From assembly GCA_903834675.1 (NCBI GenBank), contig CAILKC010000849.1:1-21308 (forward strand): a stretch of 21,308 nt of DNA, in the 5' to 3' direction. The position numbers were made by a program, and so were the translations under genes. Position 1 is the stretch's first letter. Each line of letters begins with the position of its first letter. The notes beneath the pieces were generated by a model. That model saw nothing but the letters and a program-made list of their open reading frames with translations. It did not search any database and was not told where the DNA came from. Of this stretch, positions 15,500 to 21,308 are shown piece after piece. The stretch comes from an uncultured Victivallales bacterium. Lineage in GTDB: Bacteria > Verrucomicrobiota > Lentisphaeria > Oligosphaerales > JAFGRS01.

Positions 15500-18400
15500 T
15501 CAGGGGCGTGCCTCCCCCGCCAGCACCCCGATCTCGCGCAACCACAGGATGCCGGGACGATGTGCCGGACCACCCTTGGCGTCCTGCTCAAGTCGCAGCG
15601 CGGTGGCCTCGATCGCCTCCCAGGTGATGCGGTCGCAACTCCGGGTCCGCTCATCCTCAATGACGGCGACCTGGCGCGGACCGGCCGCGGTCTGCGCCAG
15701 CACCCGAAAACGCCGCGCGGCGTAGGTCCGCCCAGCCTCGACGTTCCAATAGATCAGCATCCCCTTGACGCGACGCGGAGCGGCGAACTCCAGGCTCACC
15801 CAGTGCGGCTCGGAGTGGTCCGCCGAAGCCCAGGCGCGGCGCGCCCAGGGCAGCCCCTCCACCGCCACCACACCGTCGGTGAGCACTGCCGAGTCGTAAC
15901 CTGAGTAGCTTGAGTCGACCCTGCAAGCCGCCACCGCCACGCGGTCCTCTGGCGCCGGGAGCGCGGGCTCATCCAGAAAACTTGCCTCCGCCGCGGCTAG
16001 CACGATATCGCGCTCGTCCTGCACCTCCACTTGCAGCACACGCGCCAGGCCGTCCAGAGCTGCCGGTATGGCCACCTCGACTGAGCCCGCGCCGGGGGCC
16101 ACGGGGACGCTCTCCGGCACTCCGGGCCGCGCTGGCGTCACCCGTACCTTGACCAGCAGTTTCCCGCCGGGCGCCGCCGCGATACCCAGGCGGAAAAGGC
16201 GCGAGCCCGCCTCCGCACCCCGATCCTCCAGCTTCAACACGGCACCCGCCAAGACCTCTTGGGAGGTGGCTCGCTCAAACCGAAATGGCGTCATGCCGGG
16301 AAGCGTGGCGCTAAACACGGCCCGCACGGTATAGCTGCCGGTTCCCGGCGCCTGGAAGCGCTCCGCAACAGGTGCCGCGCCGAGTTGCGGCTCCAGGCTG
16401 GGGACCACCGGCCGCCCGAGGGTCCGCGTCAGGCCGAGGCAGACGATGCCCTTTGCCGTCTCCGGCGTAACCGGCCGCAGGCTCATCTCCGCCCCGGCAC
16501 GAGCGCTGTGATCCCCCTCGAATCCGGTCGCCAAAGCCCCCGCCTGGAACAGCGCGAGAGCCTCCACCGCCTGACGGGCCTGCAGCACCTCGCGCCGCTG
16601 ACTGAGCGCGTAGAGATCCCCCTCCTTCGTCGGGATGCCCTCCAGCGCCGCCCCCAGCGCCTGCCGAACCCGCTCCAAGGCTTCCAGCGTGGTCCCGCTG
16701 TCAGGCACGCCGACAAGGCACTGGACCGCAGCCTCGAGCGCGGGCAGAGCCGACGCGGTACCCCGCACTCGCGTTGCCGCCAGCACATGCTCTCTCGCCC
16801 GCCCCAGCAGCCAGGCCGCAACCGCATTCCGAGGCAGCAACCGCACCAGGGCCAGAGCCGGCGGCGCGTCGGCCAAATCGAGGTCGCACCCCGCCGGGGT
16901 CAGTCGCAGAGGGCGTTGTGCCAGCCACACCGGGTCGATGGCCACCGCCTCCGGCCCGACCTCGCGCAGCACCTCAGAGGCCACAGACAGCACCGCCGAG
17001 TCCCCCGGCAGACGCCGCACACTGAACGCGGTTGCCGCACCGCGGCCGAAACGCTCCGCCCGCGCCCCGCTGCACCCAGGCGTCGGCTGCCACCCCGCCG
17101 CGGCCAATTCCCGGATGGCCGGCAGGTAAGCGTGCGTCACGTCGCCGTACTCCGCGTAGGCCCGCTGCACAAACCGGCCCGTCGAGGGCAACTCTCCCCA
17201 GAACGCTGCATTCAGGTGAAAGTCCTCCGCCAGCACCCGCTGATCAAGGCCGTGCAGATTCATGAAGTTCATGAGCAACAATGGCTTCCGGTACGAACAG
17301 GCGCGGTAGAAGAAGAGATCGTCTTCGCTGCGGTACTGACTGCTCTCGATGCCGGGTACGTCCGAGACCAGGTACAGCGGAAAAGCCTCATGGCTGCAGT
17401 GGATATTGGTAAAAATCAGCTTGCCGAGCGGGTGGGAAAGCCGCTGCAGCGCCGCCAGGTAGTCCCGCATCCCATACAAGCCGGACGCCGCAACCTGGTG
17501 CGAACCCGGGTAGTAGGTGAAGGGCACGTCGTTGGCGAGCCAGTGCTCGCGCCGCGTATTCAGCACCGTCGAGCACCAGGCCGAGACCGAGTCGATGTAG
17601 GCGCCCTCGAGCGCTGGATAGTCCTGAAACAGCCGATCGAAGTAGCGCAGTTCCGTGCCTGCCACGCTGGGATGCTCGAGGCTATCAGGCAGGTCCGGGT
17701 CAACGTTCAGGGTGAAACGCAGCAGGTTCATGGGGATGGCCGGGCCGACGTCAGCACTGAGGTTGTCCGTGATCGAAACCACCCTCTGCCCGGCCGCATC
17801 GGTACACACGTTATCCCCCAGGAAACCGAGATCGAGACGCGACGAGATCGTCTCGAAGCCAGGGTTGGTGAGCCAGTTGCTTTCCGGCTGGGCGATGGGG
17901 CCGATACACAGATCGTCGAACCAGGCCGTGCCCGTATGCGCCCCGCGCAGCAGGGCATAGACGCGCAGCTCGGCTACCGGCTTGACCGGCGTCACCGCCA
18001 GCTCCGCCGCGGCCCAGTCGTGGGTGCCGGTCGCAAAGCTCGCGCATTGGCCAAACAGGTAGCTGCCATCGGCATAGCAGACGTCGACGTAGATCGCATA
18101 GTTGGAGTCCCGCTCTCCGCTCACCCCTTCAGCCCGGCTCCAGCCTCGGATCAAGAATGGCTCAGTGATGGCCTTCTCAAACCGCCGCGACTGCCGTACC
18201 CCCAGCCACTGACCTGGAGTCTCCGCCCGGACCCGCAACGAGGCCCCGCCGCCGTGCCTGACCTCCCAGTCCAGATCTGCCTGCTGCATCGGCTCCCAGC
18301 CCGTCGCCACCTTCTGGCTCTCCAGTTCGGCCAGACGCGCCGCCGCCTCCGCGTAGGTCTTCGGAAGCTGACTGCCAGGTAAGGTCACCGTCAGCGAGGA

Positions 18401-19267
18401 CGACTCACGATACGGAAACGTCCCCAGCCCACGCGCCTCATCCTCGGCAAACTCGCTGGGACCGCCTTCATGATAGTAGAAGTGCTGAGGGTTGGGCAGA
18501 TCCGGCGTCGGGGCCGCGAAAAACCAGCCGCCAAAGGACGTGGCTCGCACCGTGAAGGGCTCCGGAAACAGCTCGTAGTAACGCGCCAGGGCTGCCCGAA
18601 AGTGCCACCGCGGATCGGTCCGGTAAAGCACCACGGTGAACGGCGCCCGCATCCGCAAAGCCGGCGCTCCAGCCGGGGTAAAGCCGAAGGGAAAGCGCAG
18701 TTCCACGCCACCAGCGATTTCACTGAAGGAGCAGACCGCCAGCGCCTGCGGCGGCAGCGCCAGCGCCAGGACATCCTGCCCGCCAACCCGCAGGCTGACC
18801 AAAGGCAGCTTGCTCAGCAACGCCCGCGGCAGCAGCAGCGGCTCCGTCGCCATGCTCCCCGAAGGCAGCGTGCAGCCCTCCACCCGCACCACCAGGTCCG
18901 CGGCGCAGTCCTCCTCGCCCTCGGCACTGACCTGCCCGCACATCTCGAGGTATCCCGCCCGCGCCGTCCAGGCGCCGCTGACGCCGAAACCACCCGGCAC
19001 CAGAGCCAACGCCTGCGGCCTGCGCACCTCGAAGCGTATCCCGACACCGGGCAGCACTTGACCGTCCAGGCTCAGTTGCCGCGCGCCGCCCGTAGCCTCA
19101 TCCCCCAACTCGACTGACAGCCCGTCCCCACTGCGCACCTCCACGGCGCACAACCCGGCTCCCAGACACGCCAGCAGACCGGCCAGCAACCACGGCGCGC
19201 GCTGACCACGTCGCCGCCACGCCGCCGCCGAGAGGCCACCGCCCAGGTTCCACAAGCGCGTTAGCAC
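15500..19267 (-). CDS. Large secreted protein with C-terminal discoidin-like domain, core unassigned
   Basis: A 1255-aa protein. It starts at GTG 19267, with AGGGAG/GAGAGG 4-7 nt upstream. The leader carries RRRGQR and then a hydrophobic run (LLAGLLACLGAGLC), so it is exported; the Cys does not fit a lipobox well. Residues about 42-300 are beta-rich. A jelly-roll-like part follows (to about 480, WFDDLCIGPI; then NWLTNPGFE). Residues about 500-760 look like an alpha/beta barrel: LEGAYIDSVSAWCS (D559), LGKLIFTNIHCSHE and YLVSDVPGIESSQY (E641), a spacing of acidic strand-ends seen in glycoside hydrolases. Residues about 1095-1250 are discoidin-like (AVLTDGVVAVEGLPWARRAW, PHWVSLEFAAPRRVKGMLIYW). 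I infer a glycan-active or glycan-binding protein and cannot name a family. It sits just after the serC terminator. Confidence 0.72.
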   Translation of the reverse strand: MLTRLWNLGGGLSAAAWRRRGQRAPWLLAGLLACLGAGLCAVEVRSGDGLSVELGDEATGGARQLSLDGQVLPGVGIRFEVRRPQALALVPGGFGVSGAWTARAGYLEMCGQVSAEGEEDCAADLVVRVEGCTLPSGSMATEPLLLPRALLSKLPLVSLRVGGQDVLALALPPQALAVCSFSEIAGGVELRFPFGFTPAGAPALRMRAPFTVVLYRTDPRWHFRAALARYYELFPEPFTVRATSFGGWFFAAPTPDLPNPQHFYYHEGGPSEFAEDEARGLGTFPYRESSSLTVTLPGSQLPKTYAEAAARLAELESQKVATGWEPMQQADLDWEVRHGGGASLRVRAETPGQWLGVRQSRRFEKAITEPFLIRGWSRAEGVSGERDSNYAIYVDVCYADGSYLFGQCASFATGTHDWAAAELAVTPVKPVAELRVYALLRGAHTGTAWFDDLCIGPIAQPESNWLTNPGFETISSRLDLGFLGDNVCTDAAGQRVVSITDNLSADVGPAIPMNLLRFTLNVDPDLPDSLEHPSVAGTELRYFDRLFQDYPALEGAYIDSVSAWCSTVLNTRREHWLANDVPFTYYPGSHQVAASGLYGMRDYLAALQRLSHPLGKLIFTNIHCSHEAFPLYLVSDVPGIESSQYRSEDDLFFYRACSYRKPLLLMNFMNLHGLDQRVLAEDFHLNAAFWGELPSTGRFVQRAYAEYGDVTHAYLPAIRELAAAGWQPTPGCSGARAERFGRGAATAFSVRRLPGDSAVLSVASEVLREVGPEAVAIDPVWLAQRPLRLTPAGCDLDLADAPPALALVRLLPRNAVAAWLLGRAREHVLAATRVRGTASALPALEAAVQCLVGVPDSGTTLEALERVRQALGAALEGIPTKEGDLYALSQRREVLQARQAVEALALFQAGALATGFEGDHSARAGAEMSLRPVTPETAKGIVCLGLTRTLGRPVVPSLEPQLGAAPVAERFQAPGTGSYTVRAVFSATLPGMTPFRFERATSQEVLAGAVLKLEDRGAEAGSRLFRLGIAAAPGGKLLVKVRVTPARPGVPESVPVAPGAGSVEVAIPAALDGLARVLQVEVQDERDIVLAAAEASFLDEPALPAPEDRVAVAACRVDSSYSGYDSAVLTDGVVAVEGLPWARRAWASADHSEPHWVSLEFAAPRRVKGMLIYWNVEAGRTYAARRFRVLAQTAAGPRQVAVIEDERTRSCDRITWEAIEATALRLEQDAKGGPAHRPGILWLREIGVLAGEARP

Positions 19268-19280
19268 ACGTCCTCTCCCT

Positions 19281-19318
19281 AAAGAAAAGGGCCTGATCCC
19301 GCCCTCGGAATCAGGCCC
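19281..19318 (-). terminator. Rho-independent terminator after serC
   Basis: GGGCCTGAT (19289-19297) pairs perfectly with ATCAGGCCC (19310-19318) around a 12-nt loop. On the minus strand the stem is followed by TTTTCTTT (19281-19288). It lies 23 bp past the serC stop. The T run abuts the ribosome-binding site of the 1255-aa gene, so it could also act as an attenuator for that gene. Confidence 0.88.
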
Positions 19319-19341
19319 GGCACGCCAGCGTGTCCGCCAGT

Positions 19342-20430
19342 TCAGCGGTTCTTCGCCTCAAACTCGTTCATGAAGTCGATCAGGCTGCTCACCCCTTCCA
19401 TGGGCATGGCATTGTAGATGCTAGCACGCATGCCACCCACATTGCGATGCCCCTTCAGACCGATCAGACCTGCCTTCTTCGCCTCGGCGCCAAACTTCTC
19501 CTCGAGTGCCTCCGTGGGCAGCCGGAAGGTGACGTTCATGCGCGAACGGTCGGCGGCTTCGGCCGTACCGCGGTAGAAATCGGAAACATCGATGGCGTTG
19601 TAGAGAGTATCGGACTTGGCCTCGTTGATCCTCTGGATTGCCGGCAGGCCGCCGAGCTTGATCAACCAGTCGGTCACCAGCCGCACCATGTAGATCGCGA
19701 TGCAGGGCGGCGTGTTGTACAGCGACTCCTTGTCGATGTGCGTCGAATACTTCAACATCGTGGGCACCTTCGCCCCCGCACGCGCCGCTAGCTCCTTCTT
19801 CATGATCACCACCGTCACCCCGGCCGGACCGAGGTTCTTCTGCGCCCCGGCGAAGATCATGGCAAACTTACTCACATCGACCACGCACGACATGATGTCG
19901 CTGGACATGTCCGCAATCAAGGGCACGCTGCCGGCATCGGGGTAGAACCGGTACTCCGTTCCCTCAATCGTGTTGTTGCTGCAAAGGTACAGGTAAGCCG
20001 CGTTCTGGTCGATCTGCCACTCCCCGACATCGCCGATGACCGTGAAGTTCGAGGCCTTGCCATCGTACACCAACTTGACGTCGCCAAACAGCTTCGCTTC
20101 CTTGATCGCGGCGTTGGACCACGAGCCCGTGTCCGCGTAGACCATCGGCTTGCCCGGCACCGCCAAGTTCATCGGAACCATGGCAAACTGCAGGCTGGCG
20201 CCACCCTGAAGAAACAGAACCGCGTAGTCCTCGGGAACCCCCATGAGCTTCCGAATGTTCGCTTCGGTCGCGTGGATAACCTCCTCAAACTCCTTGCTCC
20301 GATGACTGGCCTCGGCCAGACCGTAGCCCAGCCCGCGATAATCCACGAACTCCGCCGCCGCCTGTTCCATAACTTCCCGTGGCAGAACGGCCGGACCCGG
20401 ATTGAAGTTGTACACCCGCTGAGTTGCCAT
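19342..20430 (-). CDS. serC: Phosphoserine aminotransferase
   Basis: A 362-aa, full-length fold-type I PLP enzyme. It converts 3-phosphohydroxypyruvate and glutamate to O-phosphoserine in serine synthesis, and also serves 3-hydroxy-4-phosphohydroxythreonine in PLP synthesis. The start MATQRVYNFNPGPAVLPREV is the classic SerC N-terminus; AGAGGAG lies upstream of the ATG at 20430. Other hallmarks are RGLGYGLAEASHRSKEF, LFLQGGASLQFAMVPMNL, ADTGSWSNAAIKEA, and the Schiff-base lysine K198 in FAGAQKNLGPAG, the same number as in E. coli. GHRNVGGMRASIYNAMPMEG closes the small domain. A sigma70-like promoter lies about 120 bp upstream and a terminator directly downstream, so it is probably a single-gene unit. 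No serA is nearby. Confidence 0.98.
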   Translation of the reverse strand: MATQRVYNFNPGPAVLPREVMEQAAAEFVDYRGLGYGLAEASHRSKEFEEVIHATEANIRKLMGVPEDYAVLFLQGGASLQFAMVPMNLAVPGKPMVYADTGSWSNAAIKEAKLFGDVKLVYDGKASNFTVIGDVGEWQIDQNAAYLYLCSNNTIEGTEYRFYPDAGSVPLIADMSSDIMSCVVDVSKFAMIFAGAQKNLGPAGVTVVIMKKELAARAGAKVPTMLKYSTHIDKESLYNTPPCIAIYMVRLVTDWLIKLGGLPAIQRINEAKSDTLYNAIDVSDFYRGTAEAADRSRMNVTFRLPTEALEEKFGAEAKKAGLIGLKGHRNVGGMRASIYNAMPMEGVSSLIDFMNEFEAKNR

Positions 20431-20547
20431 GACGCATCTCCTCTTTTTGAAAAGCCCGGCAAAAACCTGATACGGAAGGTGGTGGACAACCCTGTCCGCC
20501 TCGTCTCCAGACAGCCAGGCACACCACCAGTAGCCAATCTCTGTCGC

Positions 20548-20576
20548 ACTATACCTTCATCCACTTGCCGCCGCAA
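20548..20576 (-). promoter_or_regulatory. Candidate sigma70-type promoter of serC
   Basis: On the minus strand, TTGCGG (20571-20576) and TATAGT (20548-20553) are separated by exactly 17 bp. The -10 box matches the consensus at 5 of 6 positions, the -35 box at 3 of 6. Transcripts would have a leader of about 110 nt before the ATG at 20430, containing a small GGACA/TGTCC hairpin at 20484-20497. It also lies downstream of the PqqD-like stop (20637), in the right place. Confidence 0.4.
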
Positions 20577-20636
20577 CGGTAAGCGACTTTCCCCAGCGGT
20601 CGGCGGTGCCAGTAACCGATCCCCGGCGCGAAACGC

Positions 20637-21089
20637 CTACTGCGGCGGCCTGGCGCCCTTGCGCACCAAGTAGACGACCTCCCGCAGCATGAGTTCGCGC
20701 ACCAGATGAATGACCCCCAGGCGCGCCTCTTCGGGTTTCAGTTCGAACTGCCGCGCCATGGCGTCCGCCGCCGCCGCCAGCCGAACCCCTGGCCGCGTGC
20801 CTTCGGTCAGCAGGAACTCGCCGTGGCGGTCCAGAACGACCTGGCGGTAGGGATTGAGCTTGAAAAAGCGCCCCAGGAACTGCTCGGCAGGATGCACCTG
20901 ACGCCGCACCCGCACCACCAGTTCTCCGCTGTCCGCTCGCCGCATCTCGATGGACGGATGCGTGTGCATCTCGACATCCAAAGCGCTCTCGATGTCGAGA
21001 TCCCGCGGCAACTCCCCACGCCCCCGGTCCGGCTTGGGGTAGAACGGCATGAAATCGGCAAGAAAGCCCATCGTCTCCAGCGTCCCCAT
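20637..21089 (-). CDS. PqqD-like (winged-helix peptide chaperone) family protein
   Basis: About 150 aa. Residues about 80-145 show the PqqD pattern: VVLDRHGEFLLTEGTRPGV (the usual hydrophobic-G-x-hydrophobic strand and turn), AADAMARQFELKPEEARLGV and HLVRELMLREVVYLV. PqqD proteins bind precursor peptides and present them to radical SAM enzymes; PqqD-like domains also occur alone in unrelated settings. The first 75 or so residues (DIESALDVEMHTHPSIEMRR) are an extension I do not recognise. The start is uncertain: ATG 21089 has no clear ribosome-binding site, and ATG 21071 has GGAG only 3 nt away. No radical SAM gene or precursor peptide is visible here. Upstream lies a tandem repeat array. The family assignment rests on pattern only. 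Confidence 0.65.
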   Translation of the reverse strand: MGTLETMGFLADFMPFYPKPDRGRGELPRDLDIESALDVEMHTHPSIEMRRADSGELVVRVRRQVHPAEQFLGRFFKLNPYRQVVLDRHGEFLLTEGTRPGVRLAAAADAMARQFELKPEEARLGVIHLVRELMLREVVYLVRKGARPPQ

Positions 21090-21133
21090 GAGTCGCAGCG
21101 ATACACGGCGGTATCAAGCTGACCGCCCTGGCA

Positions 21134-21152
21134 CGGCCAGGTGTGTTGGCCG
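21134..21152. other. Small hairpin upstream of the PqqD-like gene
   Basis: CGGCCA (21134-21139) pairs with TGGCCG (21147-21152) around a 7-nt loop. It lies between the gene start and the tandem array. Its role is unknown; no T run is attached. Confidence 0.3.
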
Positions 21153-21175
21153 GACATCAATATAGCGTCACGCCC

Positions 21176-21308
21176 CAGGCGCGGCGGTGGAGCCCACCGC
21201 ATGTCCACTTGATTCTGGAGAGGCGCCTGGCCTCAGGCGCGGCGGTGGAGCCCACCGCATCTCCAGCGGATTCTGAAGAGGCGCCTGGCCTCAGGCGCGC
21301 GGTGGAGC
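21176..21308. repeat. 58-bp tandem repeat array running off the window
   Basis: Unit 1 is 21176-21233, unit 2 is 21234-21291, and a third begins at 21292 with one G deleted. Units 1 and 2 agree at 53 of 58 positions. The mismatches cluster in the middle (21203-21218 in unit 1). Each unit carries a GCGGTGG/CCACCGC hairpin with an AGC loop. A second hairpin, GCGCCTG/CAGGCGC, spans each unit junction. No reading frame or CRISPR-type spacer is apparent. Confidence 0.9.

Noticed and set aside
16259..18382. 707-codon plus-strand open frame inside the 1255-aa gene
   Set aside because: The composition is dominated by Arg, Gln and Pro, typical of the complement of a high-GC gene. The minus-strand gene has a signal peptide and domain structure.
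21176..21308. CRISPR array
   Set aside because: The variable central segments of the two units are still clearly related to each other, and the flanking repeats contain two separate hairpins. This is an ordinary diverging tandem repeat.

Overview
This is a GC-rich bacterial chromosomal segment of about 21.3 kb. The prepilin gene near the centre is of the short [31 protein letters not shown] type, with a variant of the C-terminal H-X9-DG signature. This type is abundant in Planctomycetota, Lentisphaerota, Armatimonadota and Hydrogenedentota-like genomes. Large secreted, multi-domain polysaccharide-active proteins point the same way. I cannot fix the phylum from sequence alone. I saw no tRNA, rRNA, CRISPR array, phage gene or transposase.

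Layout. Positions 1-375 hold a stem-loop and a 194-bp repeat element with 18-bp perfect terminal inverted repeats (copy A, 103-296). Plus-strand cluster, 376-7495: a secreted CBM-like/nitrilase-superfamily fusion, a large heparinase II/III-type protein, a 569-aa protein I cannot assign, and a collapsed remnant of a LamG-like/CBM9-like protein. Positions 7496-7838 are the convergent gap, with a strong hairpin and a second, inverted copy of the repeat element (copy B, 7554-7729). All remaining genes, 7839-21089, are on the minus strand. In transcription order they are a PqqD-like protein, serC, a 1255-aa secreted protein with a C-terminal discoidin-like domain, an AF0103-like protein (pyruvate kinase C-terminal fold), a prepilin, an exo-rhamnogalacturonan lyase-like protein (PL26-like) and a DUF4091/GH123-like glycoside hydrolase. 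Rho-independent terminators follow serC and the prepilin. The right edge runs into a 58-bp tandem repeat with two hairpins per unit.

How it works together. The PL26-like lyase, the DUF4091 hydrolase, the heparinase-like protein and the nitrilase fusion all look exported and carry lectin-like accessory modules. I read them as an extracellular or periplasmic glycan-degradation locus acting on pectin (rhamnogalacturonan) and uronic-acid or amino-sugar polymers. There is no SusC/SusD pair, transporter or sensor in the window. serC (serine/PLP metabolism), the AF0103-like gene and the PqqD-like gene look like unrelated housekeeping or accessory neighbours.

Most notable observations: the whole plus-strand cluster is bracketed by inverted copies of the small repeat element; the last gene of that cluster has collapsed right beside one copy; a terminator sits directly in front of the ribosome-binding site of the 1255-aa gene; and two large proteins match no family I recognise over their core.
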